Numbered from the stretch's first letter, positions 25,164 through 35,982 are shown. The stretch: DNA of 64,000 bases from Providencia alcalifaciens (GCF_915403165.1 NZ_OU659204.1:1364001-1428000); one strand, 5' to 3'. A program made the numbers and translations. The notes: generated by a model not told the origin, from the letters alone.

Positions 25164-28100
25164 ATGAACGTCAGTCGCAGAAAGTTTTTTAAAATCTGCG
25201 CCGGCGGGATGGCAGGTACAACTGTAGCTGCGTTAGGTTTTATGCCAGGAATGGCAATGGCTAATGTACGTGAAAATAAATTACTGCGTTCCAATGAGAC
25301 GCGTAATACTTGTACCTATTGTTCCGTGGGTTGTGGATTGCTGATTTATAGTATGGGTGATGGGGCAATGAATGCTCGCTCTGCCATCTTCCACGTTGAG
25401 GGTGATGCTGATCATCCAGTGAATCGCGGTGCTCTATGTCCGAAAGGGGCGGGGTTACTGGATTACATTCGTAGTGACAGTCGTTTACGTTATCCTGAAT
25501 ATCGCGCGCCAGGCTCGAATAAATGGGAACGTATTAGCTGGGATGATGCATTTACACGTATCGCCCGTTTAATGAAAGATGACCGTGACGCCAATTTTAT
25601 TGAAAAAAATGAACAAGGCACCACAGTCAATCGCTGGCTATCAACAGGGATGCTTTGCGCTTCCGCAGCCAGCAATGAAACGGGGATGTTAACCCAAAAA
25701 TTCGCACGATCGCTCGGTATGCTAGCGGTCGACAACCAAGCGCGTGTCTGACACGGACCAACGGTAGCAAGTCTTGCTCCAACATTTGGTCGCGGTGCGA
25801 TGACCAACCACTGGGTTGATATTAAAAACGCTAATGTGATTATGGTGATGGGCGGTAATGCCGCTGAAGCTCACCCTGTCGGGTTCCGTTGGGCGATTGA
25901 AGCGAAAAACAATAATGATGCAACCTTGATTGTGGTAGATCCGCGTTTCACGCGTACCGCATCGGTGGCCGATCATTACGTGCCAATTCGTTCAGGAACG
26001 GATATTACCTTCCTTTCTGGTGTTCTACTTTATCTAATTGAAAATAATAAGATAAATTCGGAATACGTTCAAAACTATACCAACGCATCTTTGATTGTCA
26101 GAGATGATTTTGACTTTAACGATGGCTTATTCAGTGGCTATGACGCTGAAAAAGGTCGTTATGACAAAACCAGTTGGAACTATAAGTTTGATGAAAATGG
26201 TCATGCATTACGTGATGACACGCTGCAAGATCCACGCTGTGTTTGGAATCTGCTAAGAAAACACGTTTCCCGCTATACCCCTGAAATGGTTGAACGGATC
26301 TGTGGTACATCACAAGCAGACTTTTTAAAAGTGTGTGAGATTCTGGCAACCACGAGCGCCGCAGATAAAGCGGGGACATTCCTGTACGCATTAGGTTGGA
26401 CTCAGCATACGGTGGGCGCACAAAACATTCGTACCATGGCGATGATCCAGTTGCTTTTAGGCAACATGGGGATTTGTGGTGGTGGGGTGAATGCGCTACG
26501 TGGGCACTCAAACATTCAAGGTTTAACGGATTTAGGTCTGCTGTCAACGAGCCTGCCGGGCTATTTAACGCTGCCATCAGAAAAACAGTTAGATGTTGAT
26601 AGCTATTTGGCCGCGAATACGCCAAAAGCCACATTACCAAACCAGGTTAACTACTGGAGCAACTATCCGAAATTCTTCGTCAGCTTGATGAAGTCATTCT
26701 ACGGCGATGCGGCTCAGCCAGAGAACCAATGGGGCTTTGATTGGTTACCGAAATGGGATCAAGCTTATGATGTTATGAAGTATTTTGACATGATGAGCAA
26801 AGATAAAGTCACCGGCTACATCTGCCAAGGCTTTAACCCAGTAGCCTCGTTCCCAGATAAAAACAAAGTGGTTAGCTGCTTAAGTAAACTCAAATACTTA
26901 ATCACCATTGACCCATTGACTACCGAAACGGCGAGTTTCTGGCAAAACCACGGTGAAATGAATGATGTGGATCCTGCATCCATTCAAACGGAAGTTTTCC
27001 GCCTACCTTCAACTTGCTTTGCAGAAGAAGATGGCTCCATTGCTAACTCCGGTCGCTGGCTTCAGTGGCACTGGAAAGCGGCGGATGCCCCGGGTGAAGC
27101 CCGTAACGATGGTCAGATCTTAACCGGTATCTTGCACAAAATCCGTGAGATGTATGAACAAGAAGGTGGTAAAGGTCACGAACCATTGCTGCAAATGCGT
27201 TGGGATTACAAACGTCAATTCCATCCAGAATCGGAAGAAGTGGCGAAAGAGAACAACGGGGTTGCACTGGTCGACTTATATGATGCTGATGGCAACTTAC
27301 AAGCGAAAAAAGGCGAGCTTCTGAATTCATTCGCTCTGTTACGGGCTGATGGTTCAACGGCATCTTCTTGCTGGATCTATACCGGTAGCTGGACTGAAAA
27401 AGGCAACCAGATGGCGAATCGCGATAACAGCGACCCATCCGGCATTGGTAATACATTGGGTTGGGCATGGGCATGGCCATTAAACCGCCGCGTTATCTAT
27501 AACCGCGCCTCTTGTGATACCAAAGGTAAGCCATGGAATAAAGATCTGGTTCTGATTGAGTGGAACGGTAAGAAGTGGGTCGGAAACGACGTACCTGACT
27601 TTAACGCGTCGGCACCAGAAGTCGGTACTGGGCCATTTATTATGCAGCCAGAAGGTTTAGGTCGTCTGTTTGCGATTGATAAGATGGCTGAAGGTCCATT
27701 CCCTGAGCACTACGAGCCATTTGAAACGCCATTGGGAACTAACCCACTGCATCCTAATGTGGTCTCTAACCCTGCTGCGCGAATTTTTGAAGATGATAGG
27801 AAACGTCTGGGCGATCATAAAGAATTTCCATATGTTGGAACCACTTATCGCTTAACGGAGCATTTCCACACTTGGACGAAGCATGCGCGCTTAAATGCCA
27901 TTGCTCAGCCAGAGCAGTTTGTGGAAATCAGTGAAACCTTAGCCAAAGCCAAAGGCATCGTCTTGGGTGATAAGGTTAAAGTCAGCAGTAAACGAGGCTT
28001 TATTAAAGCGATTGCTGTGGTAACACCACGTCTGCAAACTCTCATAGTTGACGGTAAACCGATTGAAACGGTTGGTCTGCCAATTCACTGGGGCTTTGAA

Positions 28101-28211
28101 GGTGCAACGCAAAAAGGCTTTATTACCAACACGTTAACGCCATCTGTGGGAGACGCTAACTCTCAGACTCCTGAGTATAAAGCGTTTTTAGTTAACATTG
28201 AGAAGGCGTAA
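25164..28211 (+). CDS. fdnG: Formate dehydrogenase-N alpha subunit, selenoprotein
   Basis: Oxidises formate in the periplasm; electrons go to menaquinone through FdnH and FdnI. The reading frame is one protein of 1015 residues with an in-frame TGA at 25749-25751 (codon 196) read as selenocysteine, in context [15 protein letters not shown]. Residues 1-33 are a Tat signal (VSRRKFFK). Cys motif [11 protein letters not shown] near residue 50 holds a [4Fe-4S] cluster; the two molybdopterin-guanine-dinucleotide regions follow ([30 protein letters not shown]). The same length and Sec position as E. coli FdnG. Confidence 0.97.
25749..25796 (+). promoter_or_regulatory. Bacterial SECIS element in fdnG
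   Basis: Directly after the TGA, AGCAAGTCTTGCT forms a small stem with apical GUC, inside the coding sequence at the usual distance for SelB recognition. The sequence closely follows the E. coli fdnG SECIS. Confidence 0.8.
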
Positions 28212-28222
28212 GGGAGGGAACT

Positions 28223-29110
28223 ATGTCCATGCAATCTCAAGACATTATTAAACGTTCCGCGACCAATAGCATTACGCCTCCACCACAGGCGCGTGACGAT
28301 AAATTTGAAGTCTGCAAACTCATTGACGTGTCATCCTGCATCGGCTGTAAAGCCTGTCAGGTGGCATGTTCGGAATGGAACGATATCCGTGATGAAGTGG
28401 GGCACTGCGTTGGGGTTTACGATAACCCAACCGATTTAAGTGCCAAATCTTGGACGGTGATGCGTTTTAGCGAAGTCAGTGAACAAGGTAAATTGGAATG
28501 GCTGATCCGTAAAGATGGCTGTATGCACTGCGCCGATCCTGGCTGCTTGAAGTCATGTCCATCTGCGGGTGCGATTATTCAATATGCTAACGGTATTGTG
28601 GATTTCCAATCGGAACACTGTATTGGTTGTGGTTACTGTATCGCGGGTTGCCCGTTCAACATTCCTCGATTAAATCCAAAAGATAATCGAGTGTACAAAT
28701 GTACGTTATGTGTTGACCGTGTAGCAGTGGGACAAGAACCAGCTTGCGTGAAAACCTGTCCAACAGGTGCAATTCGTTTTGGTACTAAAAACGAAATGCT
28801 GGAATATGGCGCGGAGCGTGTTGAAAAACTGCAAAAACGTGGTTATGCCCAAGCGGGCATTTATGATCCTGAAGGCGTTGGGGGAACCCATGTGGTGTAC
28901 GTGTTACATCATGCGGATAAACCTGAGCTTTACCACGGATTACCAAAAGATCCACAGATTGATACCCCAATTAATCTATGGCAAAGCATCCTGAAACCAT
29001 TATCGGTAGCGGGCTTTATCGCCACATTTGCAGGGCTGATTTTCCACTATGTGGGTATTGGTCCAAACAAAGAAGTGGATGATGAAGAGGAGAAAGATGA
29101 CCATGAGTAA
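28223..29110 (+). CDS. fdnH: Formate dehydrogenase-N iron-sulfur subunit
   Basis: A 295-residue electron-transfer subunit. Four ferredoxin-like Cys clusters are visible: [42 protein letters not shown] and CTLCVDR...CVKTCP. A single C-terminal membrane helix ([21 protein letters not shown]) anchors it, facing the periplasm, and an acidic tail ends DDHE. It follows fdnG after 11 bp and overlaps fdnI by 8 bp. Confidence 0.97.
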   Translation: MSMQSQDIIKRSATNSITPPPQARDDKFEVCKLIDVSSCIGCKACQVACSEWNDIRDEVGHCVGVYDNPTDLSAKSWTVMRFSEVSEQGKLEWLIRKDGCMHCADPGCLKSCPSAGAIIQYANGIVDFQSEHCIGCGYCIAGCPFNIPRLNPKDNRVYKCTLCVDRVAVGQEPACVKTCPTGAIRFGTKNEMLEYGAERVEKLQKRGYAQAGIYDPEGVGGTHVVYVLHHADKPELYHGLPKDPQIDTPINLWQSILKPLSVAGFIATFAGLIFHYVGIGPNKEVDDEEEKDDHE

Positions 29111-29759
29111 AAAGAGCAAAATGATCGTTCGGACTAAATTTATAGACCGAGCGTGCCACTGGACAGTGGTTATCAGCTTCTTCTTAGTCGCATTGTCGGG
29201 TATTGCACTGTTTTTCCCAACCTTGAAGTGGCTGACTGAAACCTTCGGTACGCCACAAATGGGACGAATTTTGCATCCTTTCTTCGGTGTGCTTATTTTC
29301 GTCGTGCTGATGTTTATGTTTGTGCGCTTTGTAAAACACAATATTCCAGATAGAAAAGATGTTCCTTGGCTACTGAATATTGTTCAAGTTCTCAAAGGTA
29401 ACGAACATAAAGTGGCTGATGTGGGCAAATACAACGCCGGTCAAAAAATGATGTTCTGGAGTATCATGAGTATGATTTTTGTACTTTTGATCACCGGGAT
29501 TATCATGTGGCGTCCTTATTTTGCCCATTTATTCCCAATCTGGATGGTGCGTTGGAGTATTTTGATCCACGCATTGTCGGCGATTATTCTGATCCACGCG
29601 ATTTTAATCCACATGTATATGGCATTTTGGGTTAAGGGCTCTATTGACGGAATGATTGAAGGTAAAGTTAGCCGTCGCTGGGCGAAGAAACATCACCCAC
29701 GTTGGTATCGCGATGTTGAAGCGAAAGAAGCCAAAGAGGAAGCTGAAAAAAGCCAGTAA
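29103..29759 (+). CDS. fdnI: Formate dehydrogenase-N cytochrome b556 subunit
   Basis: A 218-residue, four-helix membrane protein holding two b haems and the menaquinone site. The match is to FdnI rather than Fdo[69 protein letters not shown]. Haem-ligand His residues lie in ACHW, ILHPFFG, and [11 protein letters not shown]. Start at 29103 matches E. coli; an ATG two codons upstream is closer to the Shine-Dalgarno. Confidence 0.96.
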   Translation: MSKKSKMIVRTKFIDRACHWTVVISFFLVALSGIALFFPTLKWLTETFGTPQMGRILHPFFGVLIFVVLMFMFVRFVKHNIPDRKDVPWLLNIVQVLKGNEHKVADVGKYNAGQKMMFWSIMSMIFVLLITGIIMWRPYFAHLFPIWMVRWSILIHALSAIILIHAILIHMYMAFWVKGSIDGMIEGKVSRRWAKKHHPRWYRDVEAKEAKEEAEKSQ

Positions 29760-29782
29760 TTTCGCTGTCAATTAAGTAATAT

Positions 29783-29837
29783 AAGCCACTGTTGTTGACG
29801 TTACCGAGAAGGTTACACAATGACAGTGGCTTTTTTT
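29783..29837 (+). terminator. Terminator after fdnGHI
   Basis: Arms AAGCCACTG...CAGTGGCTT around a 32-nt internal part, then seven T. Confidence 0.8.
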
Positions 29838-29893
29838 ATGTTTAAAGAATGTCTTATTTGAAGTTGATTATTTTGAGTGATTTCGGAGGGTGA

Positions 29894-30427
29894 ATGGTTG
29901 AACTGGTAAGAATTTCTGCAAATGATAAACACGATAATGAATTAATTAATGCGCTATACGATATTTCTTTTCCTGACCATGAAAAACGTTCTTATGCAGG
30001 GCGAGCGGCACTGCTCCCTCTAGAACAATATTATTTATATAAAATTACAGACAATAACCAGTTTGTTGGGTTTATCGGTGGGTGGGTTATTGATGCCTTT
30101 TTCTATATTGAACATTTTGCGATTGACCAACATATTCGTGGGGCAGGTTACGGCCAAAAATCGTTGACCGCACTGTGCCAGTTGTACCCACAGATAGTGT
30201 TAGAGATAGACCCATTAGTCGATGAAGTTGCAAGAAAACGCCTTCATTTCTATGAAAAAAATGGCTTTGTCAGAAATGACTATATCCATCATCACCCATG
30301 CTATAACGCCAAATATTCACCTCATAAGCTGGAAATTTTAAGCTTAAATGCGCCTTTCACGCCGAGTCAATATGACGTATTTAACCATTTTTTGGTGAGT
30401 ACAGTGATGAACAGTCAGTATCTATAA
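29894..30427 (+). CDS. GNAT family N-acetyltransferase
   Basis: A 177-residue protein with GNAT features: FVGFIGGWVIDAFFYIEHFAIDQHIRGAGYGQKSL, where HIRGAGYG is the acetyl-CoA loop, and FYEKNGFVRNDY in motif B. A GGAGG Shine-Dalgarno precedes the ATG. Convergent with the next GNAT gene. Substrate unknown. Confidence 0.82.
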   Translation: MVELVRISANDKHDNELINALYDISFPDHEKRSYAGRAALLPLEQYYLYKITDNNQFVGFIGGWVIDAFFYIEHFAIDQHIRGAGYGQKSLTALCQLYPQIVLEIDPLVDEVARKRLHFYEKNGFVRNDYIHHHPCYNAKYSPHKLEILSLNAPFTPSQYDVFNHFLVSTVMNSQYL

Positions 30428-30437
30428 CCATCTGTCG

Positions 30438-30875
30438 CTATTTAGCTAATCGCATATGTAATAGAGGAAATGGATTTCCTTCCCCATCAAGTTCGGAACG
30501 CGCATATTGAACAAATCCCATGTGTTGATAGAAACCAACCGCTTGCGGATTTTGCTCATTCACATCGACTTCATTAACACCTAAGTGTTCAATGGCGTAA
30601 TTCAGTAGTTGTTTACCGATGCCAGTCCCTCTTGCAAGCGGTGAAATAAACAACATTTCTAGACGATTCTCCCCCGTACCTAAAAAGCCTGCTATTTTGC
30701 CGTTAGGATCTAAAGTCACAAAAACAGACAAATTAGGTAAGTATTGTTCCCTAATAGGTGTTTTTAGCATTTCAATGTTCTTTTCTGGCAGAAAATCATG
30801 AGTTGCTCTTACAGAAGCTTCCCAAAGATGAATGATCTCATCGTAATGTTCGACAGTGGCGGGCCGAATATTCAT
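30438..30875 (-). CDS. GNAT N-acetyltransferase, YjaB-like
   Basis: A 145-residue GNAT enzyme. It matches the E. coli YjaB pattern: LWEASVRATHDFLPEKN at the N-terminus, EMLFISPLARGTGIGKQLL as acetyl-CoA motif A, then VDVNEQNPQAVGFYQHMGF and a SELDGEGNPFPLLHM ending. YjaB binds acetyl-CoA; its acceptor is not known. Confidence 0.85.
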   Translation of the reverse strand: MNIRPATVEHYDEIIHLWEASVRATHDFLPEKNIEMLKTPIREQYLPNLSVFVTLDPNGKIAGFLGTGENRLEMLFISPLARGTGIGKQLLNYAIEHLGVNEVDVNEQNPQAVGFYQHMGFVQYARSELDGEGNPFPLLHMRLAK

Positions 30876-31112
30876 TGCATTTTATCCTTATGATGAAAAT
30901 TCATCTTAAATTGTGGGTAGCGAATGTCAATATTTGATGACTATTTTAGTTAAGGGGCATTTTTGGGATATTAATCGCAGAAAAAAAAGATAACTGCTTC
31001 ATTATTAGAGGATATGTTCCCGAAATTCATATAAGCACTATACTTTATTTTATTGCAGTGTTTATTGCTTGATTATGTTAATCAATTTAAAAACCATGGT
31101 AGGAGTATGCTG

Positions 31113-32366
31113 ATGAAATATAAAATGCTAACAGTGTGTTTATCGGCGGCGTTATTCGCACCAATAGCCCCCTCACTTGCAAGTACAGATAATTCACAAA
31201 ATATGGAATTAGACCAAGTTTTAGTTCTAAGCCGTCATAATTTACGTACTCCTATTGTTAATACAGGGATCCTGACTGAAATAACCGATAAAAAATGGCC
31301 CGCATGGGATGCTGAAAGTGGCTATTTGACGACAAAAGGCGGGGCGCTTGAAGTGTATATGGGACACTATTTTAGAGAGTGGCTCGATAGCAACAAATTA
31401 TTTGTGAATGAATTATGTCCAACCAGCAGCGATGATATCTATATTTACACGAATAGCTTACAGAGAACTATTGCAACAGCGCAGTTCTTTACTGCGGGGG
31501 CATTCCCAGGCTGTAAAGTGAATATCCATCATAAACCAGAAATTGGTACGATGGACCCTGTGTTTAATCCTATCATTACGAATAGCTCTCCTGAATTTAA
31601 AAAACAAGCACTAGAAGCAATGGAGTCCCACCTTAAAGGGTTAAACCTGAAGCCGGGTTACGATGAGCTGGATAATGTTCTCAATATAAAAGATTCGAAG
31701 AAGTGCGCGACGGATAAGCTGTGTAACTTAGCCACGCCAAAGAATAGCTTTATCATTGAAGCAGATAAAGAGCCGGGTGTGAGTGGGCCGTTAAAGATGG
31801 CCAACTCTGCCGTCGATGCGATTGATCTACAATATTATGAAGGCTTCCCTGAGAAAGATGTGGCATGGGGTATGGTCAATAGCGATGAAAAATGGCAAAA
31901 GCTAAATACTTTAAAAAATGGTTATCAAGAAACGTTATTTACACCGAAAATCATTGCAAAAAATGTAGCGCATCCAATTTTGAGTTATATGGATAAAGGT
32001 TTTGTTTCTGTCAATAAAGGCGAAACTGCTAAATTCATTTTCTTAGTGGGTCATGATTCAAATATTGCTTCGGTGTTGTCTGCGATGGACTTCAAACCGT
32101 ATCAATTACCTCAACAATATGAGCACACACCGATTGGCGGTAAGTTGGTATTTCAACGCTGGACAGATAAAAAAGAGATAAAGGACTATGTGAAGATTGA
32201 GTATGTGTATCAAACCGCCGATCAGTTGCGAGATAACGCTTACCTCTCTCTAGCAACTCCACCAAAATACGTTACCCTAGAATTGAAAAATTGCCCGATT
32301 GATAAAAATGGGTATTGTTCATGGGAAGATTTTGAAAATGTGATGAAAGCGGCATTGAAACAGTGA
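31113..32366 (+). CDS. agp: Glucose-1-phosphatase (histidine acid phosphatase)
   Basis: A periplasmic phosphatase that releases glucose from glucose-1-phosphate. The 417-residue product has a signal peptide of about 24 residues (MKYKMLTVCLSAALFAPIAPSLAS). The catalytic His motif is VLSRHNLRTPIVN (RHNxRxP) and the distal proton-donor motif is LVGHDSNIASVL. EVYMGHYFREWL and GAFPGCKVNIHH match E. coli Agp. Start at 31113 chosen because TAGGAG lies 7-8 bp upstream; earlier in-frame starts add residues before the signal peptide. Confidence 0.93.
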   Translation: MKYKMLTVCLSAALFAPIAPSLASTDNSQNMELDQVLVLSRHNLRTPIVNTGILTEITDKKWPAWDAESGYLTTKGGALEVYMGHYFREWLDSNKLFVNELCPTSSDDIYIYTNSLQRTIATAQFFTAGAFPGCKVNIHHKPEIGTMDPVFNPIITNSSPEFKKQALEAMESHLKGLNLKPGYDELDNVLNIKDSKKCATDKLCNLATPKNSFIIEADKEPGVSGPLKMANSAVDAIDLQYYEGFPEKDVAWGMVNSDEKWQKLNTLKNGYQETLFTPKIIAKNVAHPILSYMDKGFVSVNKGETAKFIFLVGHDSNIASVLSAMDFKPYQLPQQYEHTPIGGKLVFQRWTDKKEIKDYVKIEYVYQTADQLRDNAYLSLATPPKYVTLELKNCPIDKNGYCSWEDFENVMKAALKQ

Positions 32367-32403
32367 TATCCAACTGCTAGTAATGCCTGAATGGGCATAA
32401 AAA

Positions 32404-32425
32404 ACCCTGCTCCGAGGAGCAGGGT
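32404..32425. terminator. Terminator between agp and the stress-protein gene
   Basis: Ten-base arms ACCCTGCTCC/GGAGCAGGGT. The A-run on its left gives a T-run only for minus-strand transcripts, so it best serves the universal stress gene. Confidence 0.75.
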
Positions 32426-32589
32426 GTGAAATAGTCACGAAAATGTTTATGAGCCTCTAATTTACCTTAAATATCGAATGAATGGGCTTATAAATTGTAT
32501 GGAATTGCCCTTTAGTGTAACAAACTTTAACCCTAACCATTCGACGAGTTAAAATAGAGTTTTCTTCGGCTATTAACCCTTCTTGTGGA

Positions 32590-33027
32590 TTAGCGAACCA
32601 CTAATACGCTAGTTTTCGCATAACGTACAACAGAAGCTGCATTGGAGCCTAATAAGTAGGTAGACATACTTGGACGACGTGAACCCAGTAAAATCACATC
32701 CGCTTTAATATCTTCAGCTGTTGCCAAAATTTCATCTTTAACTGAACCTACAACCGCTTTTACTTGCACTTTATCTGAAGGGATAGAGAACAGTTTAACT
32801 TTCTCTTGTAACTCTTTCAGAATGATATCAGCCTGTTTTTGATCATCTGGGAAGTCACCTGGCAAAATAGTACCGCCATAGCGTAAATAATTGGAAATTG
32901 GTGCAGTTACAGCTAAAAAATGAACGGTAGAATTGTTTAGTTTCTGCATTGCATTAACATGCGGAACTAACATTTTGGTGAGGTCGTCTTCGGTAACATC
33001 AATAGGAACTAAAATTGTATTGTACAT
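32590..33027 (-). CDS. Universal stress protein, UspF/UspG type
   Basis: A 145-residue UspA-superfamily protein with an ATP-binding signature: ILVPIDVTEDDL at the start, then GSVKDEILATAEDIKADVILLGSRRPSMSTYLLGSNAASVVRYAKTSVLVVR, where G-2x-G-9x-G(S/T) can be seen as GSRRP...LLGSNAASV. It is close to both E. coli UspF and UspG, and the choice cannot be made by eye. Confidence 0.9.
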   Translation of the reverse strand: MYNTILVPIDVTEDDLTKMLVPHVNAMQKLNNSTVHFLAVTAPISNYLRYGGTILPGDFPDDQKQADIILKELQEKVKLFSIPSDKVQVKAVVGSVKDEILATAEDIKADVILLGSRRPSMSTYLLGSNAASVVRYAKTSVLVVR

Positions 33028-33194
33028 AATATCTCCTTTTTTCTTTTATATTATAAGTTTAGAACATTTTAACCATTTTTCATATTGATTGTTAATAAAT
33101 TAATATTAACTGAATTGGATTAAAAATGATGTGAGCGGGAGTACGCAATTGACGGGAATAAAAAATAGATAATAAAAATAGTGACAGTAGAAAA

Positions 33195-33222
33195 CCGGCA
33201 ATACATGATGGGAGTATTACCG
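33195..33222 (-). terminator. Hairpin downstream of the Sel1-repeat gene
   Basis: Arms CGGCAATAC/GTATTACCG with one G-U pair; GTTTTCT follows on the minus strand. Confidence 0.55.
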
Positions 33223-33238
33223 CTTTTCAAAGAGAATA

Positions 33239-33868
33239 TTATTTTTTAGTTGTTTTAGTTGTTTTAGTTGTTTTAGTTGTTTTAGGTTTTGTGGTTTCTT
33301 TTTCTGGGCAGGCTGGTTTTAAACCGCCTTTACACGCTTTATCAATATATTCAGCACCAAGCTTTTCATTAAACTCAGTTCCTTCGCCATTTTGTAGCAT
33401 TTTTCCTAATTGATATTCAGCGGGTGGGAATTTTTTATCTGCTGCTTTTTGGAACCACTCAAAAGCCACGAGATAATTTTGTTTTACGCCGGCACCTTGG
33501 TAATAGAATTGACCCATATAGTTTATGGCTTCAGGATTTCCCTTATTCGCAGATTTTTCAATCCAACCATAGGCTGTTTCAAAATCAGATTGAACGCCAT
33601 TACCATTAAGATACATATCACCTAGAAATAGTTGAGCATCTGCATTGCCTTTATTGGCCGCCATCGTAAGCCATTTCTTTGCTTTTGGATAATCTTGTTT
33701 AATTTCGTTACCGACATAGTAACCAATGCCTAGCATAACCTGAGCTTTAACATCCCCTTTTTGTGCTTGCTGTTCAATTTGCTTAATGACTTCAGGAGGA
33801 ACAGGGGCTGCGAAAGTTAAATTTGTTGAAAATATAAATAAAGAAATGAAGGTCAATAATCGTAACAT
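33239..33868 (-). CDS. Exported Sel1-repeat (TPR-like) protein
   Basis: A 209-residue protein with a signal peptide (MLRLLTFISLFIFSTNLTFA) and four Sel1-like repeats, each about 36 residues: AQVMLGIGYYVGNEIKQDYPKAKKWL, AQLFLGDMYLNGNGVQSDFETAYGWI, AINYMGQFYYQGAGVKQNYLVAFEWF, AEYQLGKMLQNGEGTEFNEKLG. The C-terminus is a Lys/Thr tail (TTKPKTTKTTKTTKTTKK) encoded by a 9-bp tandem repeat. Such proteins act as scaffolds; the partner is unknown. Confidence 0.82.
   Translation of the reverse strand: MLRLLTFISLFIFSTNLTFAAPVPPEVIKQIEQQAQKGDVKAQVMLGIGYYVGNEIKQDYPKAKKWLTMAANKGNADAQLFLGDMYLNGNGVQSDFETAYGWIEKSANKGNPEAINYMGQFYYQGAGVKQNYLVAFEWFQKAADKKFPPAEYQLGKMLQNGEGTEFNEKLGAEYIDKACKGGLKPACPEKETTKPKTTKTTKTTKTTKK
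33243..33286. repeat. 9-bp microsatellite coding the Lys/Thr tail
   Basis: About five copies of TTTAGTTGT, encoding TTK units. Copy changes would keep the frame. Confidence 0.8.
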
Positions 33869-34598
33869 AAGGCTTTCCGTATCTTAAGTTGGCTATGAAT
33901 ATCCTTATTTCAAGATAAACTCGAAACGGTGTTAACAGTTATTAACTACAGGATATAACCATCAACGCTTTAAATACTCTACTTCTATAATCTATAAATA
34001 TCAACGCTCCATCGAAAATACAGAGTAAACGAGTTTTTTACTCCTCAAGGGTGAATATTCAAAATGTTTTTCTTCATTATAAGCTGCAATGATTCTCTTT
34101 GACGAGATAAATGGATGGAAATTAAATGTTACTCTTAATAGAGAACTAGTTATTTATATCGAAAATTAACAAGAGAAATACAAAATACGGAATTATTGCA
34201 AAGAATAGTAGTGGTTATCATGGCGTATTGTGATGTTTAGCACGAAATAAAAGGATGATTGTTGAAATTGTTAATAATTACTCATGGGTTATTAAAAGAC
34301 TAACGCTTTTAAAAACAAAGAGTTATAGTTTTGGCGTTCAAAAACAACGGATAGAGATTATTTCCGTCGATAGATAGAGATATTTACGTCGGATTGCTCT
34401 TTTTAGAGAAAAATATTCTCTTTGTTAGGGGTTTTATAGGTTAATAAAGAGATAATTTTTCTCTCACATATCCTCTATGATGGAATCATTATAATAGCCT
34501 GCAAATAATTAAGGTTATTGGAATAAATAACCACTTAAGTCGCATCTAAAACAAAAAAAATTCTCTTTTAAGAGTTCAACATTATTAAGTGAGTAATT
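33869..34598. other. Long upstream region of dlsT with small inverted repeats
   Basis: A 730-bp A+T-rich stretch without a gene. Three short hairpins share AGAGA/TCTCT arms: 34405-34421, 34448-34463 and 34561-34574 (CTCTT..AAGAG), the last 25 bp before the start codon. A partial CRP-like site TGTGA-N6-GCACG lies at 34229-34244. A long leader or several regulator sites are likely. Confidence 0.4.
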
Positions 34599-35927
34599 AT
34601 GGCTACTATCCCTACAATAGATAATATCGATGATGGAAAAGCTTCTACGGCTGCTTCTCGTGCAGGTATGACACAAGAACAATGGCGTGCTGCCACTAAG
34701 TTTGATAGCACAGATGTTGGTTGGGTGATTATGAGTATCGGGATGGCGATTGGGGCGGGGATTGTTTTTCTCCCCGTGCAAGTTGGTTTGATGGGCTTAT
34801 GGGTATTTTTGCTCTCATCCGTTGTCGGTTATCCTGCAATGTATTTATTTCAGCGTCTGTTTATTAATACGCTGGCGGAATCACCAGAATGTAAAGATTA
34901 TCCAAGTGTGATCAGCGGATATCTAGGTAAAAACTGGGGAATGCTGCTTGGCGCACTTTATTTTATTATGCTGGTGATTTGGATGTTTGTTTATTCAACG
35001 GCAATCACGAATGACAGCGCATCTTATTTGCAAACTTTCGGCGTAACGGATGGGTTATTATCTGAAAGTCCTTGGTATGGTTTGGTTCTGATTTGTATTT
35101 TAGTCGCCATTTCTTCTCGCGGTGAAAAACTGCTATTTAAGCTTTCAAGCTTTATGGTTCTGACTAAATTATTTGTGGTTGCTGCATTGGGCATTTCGAT
35201 GGTTGGGATGTGGCACTTATATAATGTGGGTTCATTGCCGCCAGTTGGACGCTTGTTTAAAGAGGCAATCATCACGTTACCTTTTACATTAACGTCGATT
35301 CTGTTTATTCAAACATTAAGTCCAATGGTGATTTCATTCCGTAGCCAAAACGTAAACCGCGAAGTAGCTCGTTATAAAGCGCTGCGTGCAATGAATATCG
35401 CATTTATTGTTTTATTCTGTACTGTCTTTTTCTACGCAGTATCATTCACATTAGCCATGGGTCACGATGAAGCTGTGAAAGCCTATGAGCAAAATATTTC
35501 TGCATTAGCTATCGCAGCGAAATTCTTTCCTGGCGGTTGGGTGACTGTTGTCAGCGTAATGTTAAATATCTTTGCCGTCATGACCGCGTTCTTTGGGGTT
35601 TACTTAGGTTTTCGTGAAGCAACTCAAGGCATTGCGATGAACATATTACAACGCATGATGCCTGTTGAGCGCATTAATGAAAATTGGGTGAAGAACGGCA
35701 TTATGATTTTTGCTGTGCTATTAGCTTGGGGAGCGATTATCCTGAACGCACCTGTGCTGAGCTTCACATCAATCTGTAGCCCAATTTTCGGAATGGTGGG
35801 TTGTTTAATTCCAGCATATTTAGTCTATAAAGTCCCAATGCTGCATAAATATAAAGGCATATCTTTATATCTGATTATTTTTACAGGAATTTTATTGTGC
35901 ATCTCTCCATTCTTAGCATTCGCTTGA
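34599..35927 (+). CDS. dlsT: Amino-acid transporter DlsT/CyuP (YhaO)
   Basis: A 442-residue, 11-helix transporter of the HAAAP (serine/threonine) family, nearly identical by memory over long stretches with E. coli YhaO: KFDSTDVGWVIMSIGMAIG, FLPVQVGLMGLWVFLLSS, SPECKDYPSVISGYLGKNWG. YhaO was renamed DlsT for serine transport and CyuP for cysteine uptake. In E. coli it is co-transcribed with the cysteine desulfidase gene yhaM/cyuA, which is not present here. Own terminator follows. Confidence 0.93.
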   Translation: MATIPTIDNIDDGKASTAASRAGMTQEQWRAATKFDSTDVGWVIMSIGMAIGAGIVFLPVQVGLMGLWVFLLSSVVGYPAMYLFQRLFINTLAESPECKDYPSVISGYLGKNWGMLLGALYFIMLVIWMFVYSTAITNDSASYLQTFGVTDGLLSESPWYGLVLICILVAISSRGEKLLFKLSSFMVLTKLFVVAALGISMVGMWHLYNVGSLPPVGRLFKEAIITLPFTLTSILFIQTLSPMVISFRSQNVNREVARYKALRAMNIAFIVLFCTVFFYAVSFTLAMGHDEAVKAYEQNISALAIAAKFFPGGWVTVVSVMLNIFAVMTAFFGVYLGFREATQGIAMNILQRMMPVERINENWVKNGIMIFAVLLAWGAIILNAPVLSFTSICSPIFGMVGCLIPAYLVYKVPMLHKYKGISLYLIIFTGILLCISPFLAFA

Positions 35928-35945
35928 TGTTGAGAATATAAATAG

Positions 35946-35982
35946 TGTGCGCTCTATCTTAATGATCGGGCGCACATTTTTT
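35946..35982 (+). terminator. Terminator after dlsT
   Basis: Arms TGTGCGC/GCGCACA, then six T. Confidence 0.85.

Noticed and set aside
25164..25751. A separate 195-aa truncated formate dehydrogenase ending at TGA
   Set aside because: The TGA is the selenocysteine codon 196 with a SECIS-like stem behind it, and the frame continues to full FdnG length.
33243..33286. Phase-variable tract altering the frame
   Set aside because: The unit is 9 bp, so copy changes cannot shift the frame.
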